A stretch of 64,000 bases of DNA from Tiliqua scincoides (taxonomy: Eukaryota; Chordata; Lepidosauria; Squamata; Scincidae). Both the position numbers and the translations under genes were made by a program. Of this stretch, positions 33,660 through 44,135 are shown piece after piece; within the stretch, counting starts at the first letter, position 1, and every line of letters begins with the position of its first letter. The notes beneath the pieces were generated by a model. That model searched no databases. It was not told where the DNA came from and saw only the letters and a list, made by a program, of their open reading frames with translations. The stretch lies in contig NC_089821.1 of NCBI RefSeq assembly GCF_035046505.1, positions 6,558,501 to 6,622,500 on the forward strand. The letters are read 5' to 3'.

Positions 33660-33867
33660 CAGTGGTGTAGCTACTGGGTGAAAAGCACTAAGTTTTGCAG
33701 GGAGCCTCATCACAGTGTGAAAGGGGACCCTCCCCTTCTCAGCTATTCCAGGTGGGAGAGCAAAACAGGGGCATACACCTGACTCCATAGGGGAGGGGCC
33801 CCTTGCATGTTGCAGTGAGAGTCTCTGCAAAACTTAGCGCTTTGCACTCCCTCTAGCTATGCCACTG
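33660..33867. mobile_element. hAT-A element
   Basis: Both termini present (cagtggtgtagctactgggt; ccctctagctatgccactg) with inverted arms. Flanks do not match, so the target duplication has decayed or been lost. Confidence 0.85.
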
Positions 33868-33870
33868 TGG

Positions 33871-33958
33871 CTGCAATCCTAACCACGCTTTCCTAAGAGT
33901 AAGCCCCATTGAACAAAATAGGACTTACTCCTGAGTAGACCTGGTTAGGATTCTGCCC
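33871..33958. repeat. palindromic squamate repeat (family Q)
   Basis: gcaatcctaaccacgctttc pairs with tggttaggattctgccct; centre gtaagccccattgaac and aggacttactcctgagtag. It abuts the hAT-A element. Confidence 0.8.
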
Positions 33959-34592
33959 TGTTTCAACTGGAGTTCCCTTGCGTCCCCCCCCCCGAGAATG
34001 GACTTCTGTTTGCTATTTAAATGGAAAGAAATTGCAAGCTTATGTTCCCATTTTGTGCCCGCATCATCCTCGTGCCTTGGACGAGACACTCCAAAAGGCA
34101 GCTGCAGTGTTGGCAGTTGGCACATGTTTGTTGATTGCTGAAATTGACTTGAACTTTGGAAAATGGCTATGCAATTTGCGGAAGAATATGGAGCGCTGTT
34201 TTGGCTTCCAAATCTGGATTTAAGCAATCAATTTGGTGAGGGATTTCCAAGTCAGGGGAAAAAATAATAAAACTCATATATACCCCCCCTCCACCCCCAG
34301 AAAGCATACACCGTGCAAATGTGAGCTTTACAGGAGCAAATTGTGAATTGCTATTGGAGAAACCAACAACCTCACAGTCTGGTTGTTTGCAAAGAGGAAG
34401 GGCGACAGAAACAACCTTGCAAAAACTAAGCCAAAGGTTTTTAAATAGATTGCAAACTAACCATCTCAACTGGACATCTTGACGCACAGCGTACACAGAA
34501 GGAGAGAAAGCATAGCAGGTCACTAGGAAATGCACTCCCTCTGCAGCTCCTAAGAGGATATCTGAATGTTGTGCATGCACAATATTTACAAG
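33959..34592. other. unique DNA, no gene recognised
   Basis: Repeat-free and fairly complex; a C-rich run is at 34283-34299. Might be conserved noncoding DNA. No gene seen. Confidence 0.45.
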
Positions 34593-34833
34593 CCATAAGA
34601 ACATAAGAAGAGTCCCACTGGATGAGGCCAAAGGCCCATCTAGTCCAGCTTCCTGTATCTCACAGCGGCCCACCAACTGCTTCAGGGAGCACACAAGACA
34701 ACATCTACATCCGGGGGGCCCTCCCCTGCATCTGGCATTCTGAGGTAGCCCACTTCTAAAATCAGGAGCTTGCACATACCTATCATGACTTGTAACCCAT
34801 GATGGACTTTTCCTACAGAAATTTGTCCAAGCC
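34593..34833 (-). mobile_element. CR1 LINE 3' fragment, left member of inverted pair
   Basis: agccataagaacataagaag to gaaatttgtccaagccc, the complement of a 3' end. It meets the next CR1 head to head at about 34833. Confidence 0.92.
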
Positions 34834-35389
34834 CACAGGGCTGGGACACCTTCCTTATGAGGAAAGGCTACGGTGTTTGAGCCTCTTCAGCCTAGAAAAG
34901 AGACGCCTCAGGGGGGACATGATTGAGACATACAAAATTATGCAGGGGATGGACAGAGTGGATAGAGAGATGCGCTTTACACTCTCACATAACACCAGAA
35001 CCAGGGGACATCCACTAAAATTAAGTGTTGGGAGGGTTAGGAGAGACAAAAGAAAATATTTCTTTACACAGCGTGTGGTTGGTCTGTGGAACTCCTTGCC
35101 ACAGGATGTGGTGATGGTGTCTGGCCTGGATGCCTTTAAAAGGGGATTGGACAAGTTTCTGGAGGAAAAATCCATTACGGGTTACAAGCCATGATGTGTA
35201 TGTGCAACCTCCCGATTTTAGAAATGGGCTATGTATCAGAGTGCCAGATGCAAGGGAGGGCACCAGGAGGCAGGTCTCTTGTTATCTGGTGTGCTCCCTG
35301 GGGCATTTGGTGGGCTGTTGTGAGATACAGGAAGCTGGACTAGATGGGCCTGTGGCCTGATCCAGTGGGGCTATTCTTATGTTCTTATA
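34834..35389 (+). mobile_element. CR1 LINE 3' part with 120-residue ORF
   Basis: Encodes the C-terminus of CR1 ORF2: GHLPYEERLRCLSLFSLEKR, then RGHPLKLSVGRVRRDKRKYF, VVGLWNSLPQDVV and FKRGLDKFLEEKSITGYKP, ending at a stop near 35192. The 3' untranslated region follows and ends in gttcttat. CR1 ORF2 carries endonuclease and RT in full-length copies; only the tail of the protein is present here. The last open frame is intact, so this copy is relatively young. Confidence 0.93.
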
Positions 35390-35522
35390 ACCAGTTACTT
35401 CTGGTAGTACTTCCAATAGGTGGACCATGCAAAGTGGTATGTCGGGACAAATGTTGAGGAACACTGATCTAGTTCATGGCTGTGTCAGAATTTCAACCTG
35501 AGTCTCCCCAAGCATACTCAGA

Positions 35523-35612
35523 CTGCAATCCTACATGCACTTACCTGGGAGTAAGTCGTATTGAACTCAGTGGAGCTTACATCTCAATAGACCTGCCTTG
35601 GATTGTGCTGTC
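35523..35612. repeat. palindromic squamate repeat (family Q)
   Basis: ctgcaatcctacatgcactt, ctgggagtaagtcgtattga and agacctgccttggattgtgc follow the same order as the other two copies. Confidence 0.7.
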
Positions 35613-36369
35613 AGAGACTTTGCCCAGGAGATCATTCTGGCCTTTCAATCAATAATGCTCTCAGCGCAATCTCTCTGGGTAACGTATTTTGGGAGAGGAC
35701 TTTCAGCCTGTCTGAAGTGAGCTGCTGTTTCGGCTCATGTGCATGACCATGAAAACCAGCACCATGCGCCTCTGTTTTTACCAAAACATGTAACGACACA
35801 CTTAAATATATACATGAGCACGTGCAATAATTATTTCATTCGCTCTGGGGGAGTTTGATCTCTGAACAGGCTGACAGCTGATGGCCCTGAACTCGGGCAA
35901 ACAGGCGGTGGAAACTAAAGAGAAATTTTCAACTACATGGGGGAAAAAAAAAAAATGCTCGGAGAGCTTTTGCATGGATCCGGTTGCTAAGGAAACCACT
36001 TCTTTGTCTGTACGTGTTTAGAATGACTGCCTCATTAAGGCGCTTACTTTGAGCCCCGCTGTAGAAGAAAATGGAGGGAAAACTATTAATAGGTTTGCCA
36101 ACGATTAGGTGAGGCAGGGGAAAAAGAAACTTGATTTGATCCATTTCTGCTGATACTTGGGGTTCGTGGAAGGGATGATAATTTCACAAGCTTCTTTGTC
36201 GGTGCTGAACAGCGTGATTGGAAGGTGCAGGGATAATCTCCCCCCCTCCCCCCAAGTTGGTATTCAGTTGTGTTTTCGAAGAAAAGAATTGCTTGCAAAA
36301 ATAGAGGGAGGGGAGAGTGGGTTCCAAAACAATGTGCCAGTTATATGCATTCTGGGGTATAATGTGCCG
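35613..36369. other. unique DNA, possible conserved noncoding island
   Basis: No repeats recognised. Words such as cattaaggcgcttac and gataatttcacaagcttc lie in complex sequence. No gene seen. Confidence 0.45.
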
Positions 36370-36578
36370 CAGTAGTGTAGCCAGAGGGTTGCAAAGCACT
36401 AAGTTTTGCAGGGAGCCCCACCACACAATGCAAGAGGCCACTCCCCCTTCCATTTGGAGTGTGCCTCCATTTTGCTCTAGTGGCCCCAAATGGCTCCAAA
36501 GGGGAGGGGCCGCTTGCACGGTGCAGTGAGGCTCCCTGCAAAACCTAGTGCTTTGCACCCCCTCTAGCTATGCTACTG
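36370..36578. mobile_element. hAT-A element
   Basis: Termini cagtagtgtagccagagggt and ccccctctagctatgctactg. Flanks atgtgccg and atatgccc match at 6 of 8. Confidence 0.88.
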
Positions 36579-36694
36579 ATATGCCCAATTCCTTCCCACA
36601 CAGCTTTGCAAACGATACACATCAATTTATTGCAGCCGGCAGTTTTTATGCATAGTCGGTCAGGCGGCAGTAATGGCGAAAGCTGACTTCATCT

Positions 36695-37007
36695 CAGTGG
36701 CGGACCTCCCTAGCCCCATGCCCCAGGGCAAAGATCTGCATTGGCACCCCCTGCGGGATGCCACCACCTCCCCCTGCATGCAAATCCGACCTCCCACTTA
36801 CCTGGAGCGGACAGCCTCGACTCCAGGACTCATTGGGGAAGGCTTCTGAGGGCTCCCCAGCGCTTTAAACTGTGCTTCCAGAAAACCAGAAACACAGTTT
36901 CTGACCCCATTGGGAGCCTCAGAAAGGCTTCTGTAGGGTCCTAAAGCTGCATGAGGTTCCGCACCTGGGACATTTGCCCCATCAAATGAATGGGAGGTCC
37001 GCCACTC
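36695..37007. mobile_element. hAT-B element, 313 bp
   Basis: Termini cagtggcggacctccctagc and gggaggtccgccactc. The target cttcatct is perfectly duplicated at 36687-36694 and 37008-37015. The interior includes a hairpin-like pair gtgcttccagaaaaccagaa / acacagtttctgacc. Non-coding and dependent on a transposase elsewhere. Confidence 0.95.
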
Positions 37008-37015
37008 CTTCATCT

Positions 37016-37393
37016 GTTCCTTTAGAAGTCCATAATGTAACCCAGGAAATCCAGCACAGACATTCTTTGCTTTTGTCAAGACACTGACACTTTCGTTTAA
37101 AAAAAATGAATGTCCTGCCAGGTCACCGCAACTTAATGACAATTGCCAACTTTTAACGGGGAAGCTCACGCCAAAGAAGCAAATTGGATGAAGGTGTGTG
37201 GCACTTCAAGGCATTATCCATTTGCAATATAGCTGTAAGCCCAGAATCCCGTCGGGGCTCAGCTCCCAGCCTTGACTGATAAGAAAATCCTTTGGAAATA
37301 GGTGCAGAGCTTAACCTTCACCCTGTGCTTATAAATATCAACACAGGGAGGGGATTTTACAAGTCACAGCCCTTCACTCTCATTTGCAGAAGG

Positions 37394-37456
<63 letters not shown>

Positions 37457-38106
37457 ATCTTCCCAGAGATGGGTAAAGAAGCAGTAGCTTGAACATTCAG
37501 GCATTAGGGTTTGCCTTCAGAGTTGCTCATCCCAACTGGAAATATTATTTGCAGGGCCCAGGCCCACAACCAAGCTCTGTAGAATATCAGATATAAGTTA
37601 TTATGTCATTATGGACTTCATAACTCTATGGTAGAATGGAAAGCAATCAAAATGTGTGTTTAAAGTAAAACCATTGCTGTTCTCTATAAAACCTGCAATG
37701 TGCTATTAGTGTCCATTGCAATGTGGCATTGAATGCGACCAAACTAGGCTAGATTACCTTAACGTGGGTGCCCTAGGTGCGGGGGCCCCATTGGGAACAA
37801 TTGGTCCAACTGGTTTAAAGCTGACCATGACAGGTATCACATGGCACAGAGGATGTTACAGAGAAAAAGGTGGCCACTATGGCATAGCTTATGTCTACAT
37901 GTCACATAGATAGTCATTGATTCCCAGCCCAGAACTAACAGAGTACAATACCTAAAGCATCTGGGTCCACTAACATTTATGCAGGGCTCCTGAAAGGAAA
38001 TGGAACTTCACAGAGCTCAAGCAGTTGATGAGAAAATCCACATGTGGGCATGCTTTAAGTCTAGCTTTCAACCTAGACCACTGGTTTTCAGCCGCTTGAG
38101 CACTGG
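37016..38106. other. unique DNA with one microsatellite
   Basis: (AG)n at 37397-37453, about 28 units. Otherwise no repeat or gene recognised. Confidence 0.5.
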
Positions 38107-38114
38107 GCTAAGAC

Positions 38115-38496
38115 CAGGGATGGGTCAAGACTCAGATGAGTTGAAGTCAAGTCGCGAAAACACTTTTTTGTGATTCGTACAGACTTGAGTCGCATGTCAA
38201 AAACGTAAGCACTGACTCAAGACTCAGGAGTTGTACCCTAAAAATGAAAAAGATTGGAACAGACTTGAGTAAAGACTCACTTTTGTGTGTGTGTTGCTTT
38301 CCCCCACCCCCTTTTGGCTGTTTTTGGGGTTTGACTCACTTTTCAAAAAGACTCAGAGTTGAGTCAAAATGACTCAAAAAAGGGCTCCGGACAAGTCTCG
38401 ACAGCTGCTATTATGACTTGTGGGCAACTCGAGTCAAGGGGGCAGAGACTCAGGACTCGAGTCAAATCTTGGCGCTGTGGCTCCAGCACATCCCTA
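38115..38496. mobile_element. hAT-C element, AP-1-motif-rich, 382 bp
   Basis: Begins cagggatgggtcaagactca and ends cacatcccta. The target gctaagac is perfectly duplicated at 38107-38114 and 38497-38504. The body is packed with gactc/gagtc words, including four exact TGASTCA AP-1 consensus sites at 38213, 38332, 38360 and 38370. No coding capacity. Confidence 0.93.
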
Positions 38497-38504
38497 GCTA
38501 AGAC

Positions 38505-39004
38505 CCTGAAAATGGTACACCCCATGGCCACGTGATTTTTCTAAAGCAGATACAAAAATGATGAGGGAAGTATTTCTATATTTTTGAACAGCACATGCAA
38601 ATGCTTCTTTCCTTCAGCGGACATGGCTTGGTGAATATTCTGCTGATCGTCTGTTTTTTTTTTTAAATGGAGAGCTGGAGAACAAGAGAAAATAATGTTA
38701 TTTCATAAGTTAAAACCAAGAGCCCACTGCCTGTCGCTTTTGTTGGCATGCAGCTATTAAATATTAACTCTGAATTACTGAACAAATATAAGCTATATAT
38801 TTGACTATAAAATATCAGCTGTCTCTGCTGAGTAGGAGCAAAGCGTATGCCAGTGCTACAACAGATCTTTGTAACAACCTCCATTTTGTTTCTTGCCAAG
38901 CTTGGAAATAGAAAACCCAGTACTTGCAAAATAGTGCCCTTTCACACTGATGCTCGCCAGACTGCTTTAGGGTGCAGTATAAATGATCATATTTTTTTAA
39001 TGCA
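38505..39004. other. unique AT-rich DNA, no gene recognised
   Basis: Nothing recognised apart from a T-run at 38654-38665. Confidence 0.45.
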
Positions 39005-39637
39005 TGTTGGTTGGCAACCTTCAGTCTCAAAAGACTATGGTATCGCGCTCTGAAAGGTGGTTCTGGAACAGCGTCTAGTGTGGCTGAAAAGGCCGATTCG
39101 GGAGTGACAATCCCTTCCACACTGGGAGCAAGTGCAGTCTGTCCCTGGTCTGTCTCCCTGGCTATGGGTCTTCCTTCCATATGCAGTCTGCTCAGCTCCA
39201 TGTCGATGACAGCTGTTTTGCGTGCGTCGTCTATTTCTTGCCGGTCATCAGAGAAGCCAGGTGTCATTGTCCTTACGTTCCAGGTGCCCAGCTTTTGGGC
39301 AGGAGTTTTCTGTTTTCTATTGCATGGTGCAGAGTTGTCGATCCGCTTGTCGGTTTTCACCCTAAACCCCACGCACCCCGTGAGGTTAACGGATCGTGGC
39401 GAGGCAACACCTTACTGGCTGGGGACTGCCCAGCTTAAGGCGGGCGGTAGCTGCCCAATGAGATGCAATGAGCTCTCCCACCATCGGAAGCAGCCCCTGG
39501 CATCAGGCTCTACGCCAATCGAGCTAAGACTTATAACCGGTAACTGCTGCTTCCTGTGTTGTGCCGATGCCGTATGGCGAAGTTGGAGTGTTCTCTCCAA
39601 TGCATGAAGCCTGGGTAAAGAAGGCTTCTTCTTCTTC
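39005..39637 (-). mobile_element. Internally deleted APE-type LINE, both ends present
   Basis: Read on the minus strand: a (GAA)n-like start near 39637, an unusual CpG-rich leader, then a start codon at 39372 and the beginning of an APE-type endonuclease (KLGTWNVRTMTPGFSDDRQE). At about 39175 it jumps straight to the C-terminal zinc-finger region and the normal 3' terminus at 39005. The target ttttaatgca is duplicated at 38995-39004 and 39638-39647. So this is a 633-bp insertion that has the LINE's own 5' and 3' ends but no RT. The joined frames do not match, so no zinc finger is translated after the endonuclease start. Confidence 0.93.
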
Positions 39638-39647
39638 TTTTAATGCA

Positions 39648-40079
39648 AAGATTGCAACAATCCCTTGGCAGCCAGGTTATCTGAAGCCAAGACACGTTCC
39701 TTGTACTATTTTCCTGTACAATACTGTATCATAAGAAGTAATATGAGCAATCCCCCCCATCCCCATCCACGCCCCAGGTTATAGTGAAAGAGCAGTAATG
39801 AGCAAGGAACTGGACGCATCCTGAGAAAGCGTGGTACAACAGGGCGTTTAGACAATGTGTGCACACTGACGTAATTTACACAGTGATGCATTGATCGTGC
39901 ATGGATGCAGAGCCAGAGCTGGTACCCAACCCCAGCTTCTGACATGAAGCTCATCTTTAAAACCCCAGCAAGCCAGGTGGGTGGGGGAGTTTCTCTAGCT
40001 CCACTTCCTTTCTCTCCTGGTTGTGGTCAATCAGTGTGCACTGAGACTCAGCCCTGAGACTCAAAACAAAGTGGCAGAG
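39648..40079. other. unique DNA, no gene recognised
   Basis: Nothing recognised. Confidence 0.4.
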
Positions 40080-40365
40080 GAGGCAACACTGCCACAACCC
40101 ACCCCAGCTTGGACCACAGCCCACTTCTAACTTCCTTGATGAAGACCTCCCAACCTGACACAGGTAGTCTCAACTCTGCACCGGCTAAATAGCTATCACA
40201 GACTTGAGTAGCTCCATTGCATGGTCTGTTCCCTTACCTGGGGGAAGGGGACGAATGTCCTCTTCCCCAGAGAAAGCCGTCAGTGGCTGCCTGGCATGCT
40301 GAAGATGCAGCAGTTGCCATTTTGGCACCGGGCAGCTCAGGATCGGGCCGTTATGTGCGTCAGCA
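40080..40365. repeat. GC-rich repeat (family G), probable
   Basis: Holds cattgcatggtctgttccct, cttccccagagaaagc and gcagctcaggatcgggccgt, matching the right part of the module at 55495-55998. Confidence 0.45.
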
Positions 40366-40955
40366 CAGGCCTCCTTCTGCAGCAGCATAGCAAAATGGCT
40401 GCCATTGTTGTGGTATTTGTGACATCATAAAGGTATGTACGCTGTCATATATGTGTTTATGATGTCACAAAGCCTAGCTAAGGATGGGCTCTGGGCTACT
40501 CTTCTGTCCCCTTGGAACCCTTGCCATCTGCCGTGGGTGCAACCTGCTTCACCTCACCTCACAATTGGGCTGGCAGAGCACTTTCCCCAGCCTGTTTCAG
40601 CAAACAACAGAGTCCTTTGGCCCAGTTTCCAGTTGCTCCCTGCAGAGTGTGTGTGTCTCTGACCTTGGAAAGCAAAGGTTGCTCGCTCTCAGGGGAAGGA
40701 CGCTTTATAGATAATCATCCTACATGGCATCAGAAGGAATGAATGTGCTTTGAAACTTTAGTTGGGAACATTGCCTGCCTTCGTAGTTGTCAAACTGCAT
40801 AAAATGGACCTTAATCTTGAACTGTGCACACACATCTGAGGCATTCTCACCTTCGAACATCTGCTCCTAGAGACGTCTTGCAATATCTGTGCACCGGAGC
40901 TTGCACACATACATAACTAATATATATAATGCCGTTATTTTAACAGCTAATATTA
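40366..40955. other. unique DNA, no gene recognised
   Basis: A short inverted repeat gacatcataaag...atgatgtcac lies at 40420-40468. No gene seen. Confidence 0.4.
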
Positions 40956-41638
40956 TAATGCCATTGTACAAATCGATGGTAAGGCCAGACCTTGATTATT
41001 GCATCCAGTTCTGGTCACCACATCTCAAAAAAGACATAGTGGAAATGAAAAAGGTGCAGAATTGAGCAACCAAAATGATGACTGGGCTGGGGCACCTTCC
41101 TTATGAGGAAAGGCTACGGCGTTTGGGCCTCTTCAGTCTAGAAAGGAGACGCCTGAGGGGGGAAATGATTGAGACATGCAAAATTATGCAGGGGATGGAC
41201 AGAGTGGATAGGGAGATGCTCTTTTCCCTCTCATATAACAGCAAAACCAGAAGACATCCACTAAAATTGATTGTTGGGAGAGTTAGGACAGACAAAAGGA
41301 AGTATTTTTTACCCAGTGTGTAATTTAGTCTGTGGAACTTCTTGCCACAGGAAGTGGTGATGGCATCTTGCCTAGATGCCTTTAAAAGGGGATCGGACAA
41401 ATTTCTGGAGGAAAACTTCGTCATGGGTTACAAGTCATTGTAGGCATGTGAAAGCTCCTGGTTTTAGAGGTAGACTACCTCAGATTGCCTGATACAGGGG
41501 AGGGCACCAGGACAAAGGCAGTTTCTTGTTGTCTTGTGTGCTTCTTTAAGAATTTGTTGGGCCACTGTGAGATACAGGAAGCTGGACTGAATGGGCCTTT
41601 GACCTGATCCAGTGGGGCTCTTCTTATGTTCTTATGTT
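40956..41638 (+). mobile_element. CR1 LINE 3' part
   Basis: Longer than most copies, starting near cattgtacaaatcgatggta and passing through ttctggtcaccacatctcaa. Encodes LPYEERLRRLGLFSLERRR and MIETCKIMQGMDRVDREML; the frame breaks near 41310. The 3' end is gttcttatgtt. Confidence 0.92.
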
Positions 41639-42351
41639 AACTTCCTTGAAAGAAACTTCCCTATTTGCATTTGGCAACAAAATGTGACATTTCACAGTGA
41701 CAAGTCGATGAATTAAAGCCAGCAAAGTGCTCCCTTAAATGAGGAACGAGGACCGGTAAACGTGCAACTTCGAAATAAGCTCACAAATTTCCATAAGCTG
41801 CGATTCCCGAGTGCCAATTTTCCTAAACTTTATATCTCGCCTTTCATCTGCTTTGAATGTAATTCCTCCTTTGAATGGAAACTTTGCTGTATAGACGAAT
41901 CAGTATTCTTCGACTTCACAACGTCAATGCAGAATAAAAAAAATATATTCAGTCATATGAAGGATCACTTTATCTATCCAGACAGGGAGAGCACACTGAT
42001 AGATTTCAAAACCAGCTTTCTTCCTCCCTCCCTCCCCCACCCCCCACATCTAAAACCAGGTGAAAAACAAAGCAAGGCACTTCGATTGGGTTAGGAAACA
42101 GTCTAGTAGTTTTCTGACATACAGAGGTTTTTGGTTGCCTTTTGTGCTTTTCCATTTGAAACACTCCAGTCAATAAAAATCCAACCCAATCCAGCCTGCT
42201 TCAAATACATGTGGGAAGGTATGCTAGACACAAGCTTCAGGACTGCAAATGAAGATGTACTTAACCAATAAATATGCTGCTCTTATCCCCCGGGGGAGGG
42301 CAGAGGGTCAGGGACGGAATTGAACTGGGCAGAGAAAGGGTAGCTATGGGG
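41639..42351. other. unique DNA, no gene recognised
   Basis: 41640-42200 is complex and repeat-free; possible conserved noncoding DNA. From about 42285 the sequence looks like the start of a family G module. Confidence 0.45.
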
Positions 42352-42359
42352 GCAGGAGA

Positions 42360-42677
42360 CAGTGGCAGACCTCCCATTCACTCTGTGGGGCAAATGCCCC
42401 ATGAGCAGAGCCTCGCACACCTTTAGGACCCCTGTGAAAGAGTCTCTGAGGCTCCCAACAGGGTCAGAAACTGTGCTTCTGGTTTTCCGGAAGCACAGTT
42501 TAAAGTTTCGGGGAACCTCAGAGAGGCTTCCTCAATGCATCCTGGAGTCGCGTGAGGCACTGTGCGGTCCAGTTAAGTGGGGGGAATTTGCATGTTGGAG
42601 GAGCCACATCCCATGCGGGGTGCCATGCCATCACAGACCTTTGCCCCAGGCTGTGGGGCTGGGAAGGTCCGCCACTG
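42360..42677. mobile_element. hAT-B element, 318 bp
   Basis: Termini cagtggcagacctcccattc and gaaggtccgccactg. The target gcaggaga is perfectly duplicated at 42352-42359 and 42678-42685. It lies in the opposite sense to the copy at 36695. It appears to be inserted within a GC-rich family G module. Confidence 0.95.
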
Positions 42678-42685
42678 GCAGGAGA

Positions 42686-42900
42686 TGGGTGGATTGGGCC
42701 CGGGAGAGGGCAGGATTGGTGGGGATAATGCACCCTGCATCCTATACCTCTTTCTGGGACTGATCCACTGACATGGGGCAATGTGGACTTGCACCAGTGA
42801 CTGAGCCTGTGCAGGTGTGAGCTGCCCCATTGTGGCTCCTGGGGCTTACAGCAGGGCAAGGGGAAAAATGCCCCTTAATCCTGAGGAGACCTCAGCAGCC
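42686..42900. repeat. GC-rich repeat (family G), right of hAT-B
   Basis: ggattgggcccgggagaggg and tgggactgatccactgacat resemble other modules. Confidence 0.4.
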
Positions 42901-43047
42901 AAAATTCCCATGCAGTGCACGGGAATTGTTGCAGCACAGTGGCAAAGAGACTGAACTGCAAAAACTTTCTTGCTACTATGAAATCACCAGACTGGCCATT
43001 TCTTTCCAGCTCAGCTCACCAGCTACAATATAGGGCTGATAACAATA

Positions 43048-43145
43048 TTTCCCTGTCTTTCAGGGTTGTTGTAAGGGCATCATCAAGATAATTCTGTATT
43101 TGTGAAGAGATTTGTACACTCCGAAAGTGCTATAGAAATGCACCA
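43048..43145 (+). mobile_element. MIR/L2-like 3' fragment
   Basis: cagggttgttgtaagggcat, then tttgtgaagagatttgtaca and aagtgctatagaaatgc, typical of the 3' part of CORE-SINE/L2-type repeats. Confidence 0.55.
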
Positions 43146-43339
43146 GTCATTGATCTGTATAATATGAGAACATAAAACCCTCCCACATTTTCATTTTAGC
43201 TGTATACTAGGTCCACTTTATCCACACGTTTGGAACCCCAAGATTAGACCCACCACAGGATCCAAACCTGTGACTAGATGACCCACGGGGGACCTTCCAG
43301 ACACAGGAGCCTTCTGGAAAGCATGACTGATTTTCACCT

Positions 43340-43440
43340 CAGAAAATGCGTTGGACCGTGGATTTATCTGTGGTTTTTTGCATCCGCGGGGATTCTTGAA
43401 ATGGAACCCTCACGGATGCTAAGAACCAACCTGTATTTGA
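43340..43440. mobile_element. Tigger/pogo-like fragment
   Basis: tggatttatctgtggtttttt, gcatccgcggggattc and acggatgctaagaaccaacc are typical of Tigger-type non-autonomous elements. Confidence 0.5.
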
Positions 43441-43496
43441 ATATTCTGAACATGGGTCACATCCCCTGAAAGGACCCCAATAGGGTACAATAAACC

Positions 43497-43564
<68 letters not shown>
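43497..43564 (+). repeat. (CTAT)n microsatellite
   Basis: Seventeen uninterrupted tetranucleotide units. Confidence 0.98.
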
Positions 43565-43565
<1 letters not shown>

Positions 43566-43636
43566 CCCTGCCTTTCTACCACACTCAAGAGCAGTCAAGG
43601 CAGCTTACAAAATAAAAGGCCAATACAATTGTAAAT

Positions 43637-44127
43637 CAGAGGTTCCCAAACTCCTGCCTGGGAGTAGGGAAACACATAAGTCCCTGCGGGGGCGGGAGCG
43701 AGGGGGGAAGCCACAACAGCACTGCAGTGATTGCCGCGCTGTGGGGTCCTAATAATATTTGAATGGACCTGGGGGGCTGCTGAAGCATCCACGAGAGTCC
43801 TGGAGGCTCGCAGCCCCCTCCACGTGACTGCACAGAGCTCCAGTTACCAAACGGAGCTCACTTCTGGTTTGTGCGAATGAGCGCCGTTCGGCAACCAGAG
43901 TGCCGTGGAGCTGTGTGGAGAGGGCTGTGAGGGGGCTGCGAGCCTCCAGGACCTTCGTGGATTCTTCAGCCGCCCCCCAGATACACTCAGCTACTGCTGG
44001 GACACTGCAGTGCCGCCATTGCTGCAGTGCCATCAGGGACCCTATAACTAGGTCACTCCCTTTAAGGGGCAATGGCCCAGTTTACATACTCAATGGTGGG
44101 TCACGACCTACAATTTGGGAACCACTG
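43637..44127. mobile_element. hAT-E element, 491 bp
   Basis: Termini cagaggttcccaaactcctg and caatttgggaaccactg. Flanks ttgtaaat and ttgtacac match at 6 of 8. A large inner palindrome pairs ctggaggctcgcagccccct with gggggctgcgagcctccagg. Confidence 0.9.
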
Positions 44128-44135
44128 TTGTACAC

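Noticed and set aside
34167-34775. 202-codon open frame on the minus strand
   Set aside because: Its start lies in the CR1 3' untranslated region and the rest is unique DNA with no protein family resemblance.
43637-44127. 107-codon open frames in the hAT-E palindrome
   Set aside because: Mirror frames on opposite strands of a palindrome; not coding.
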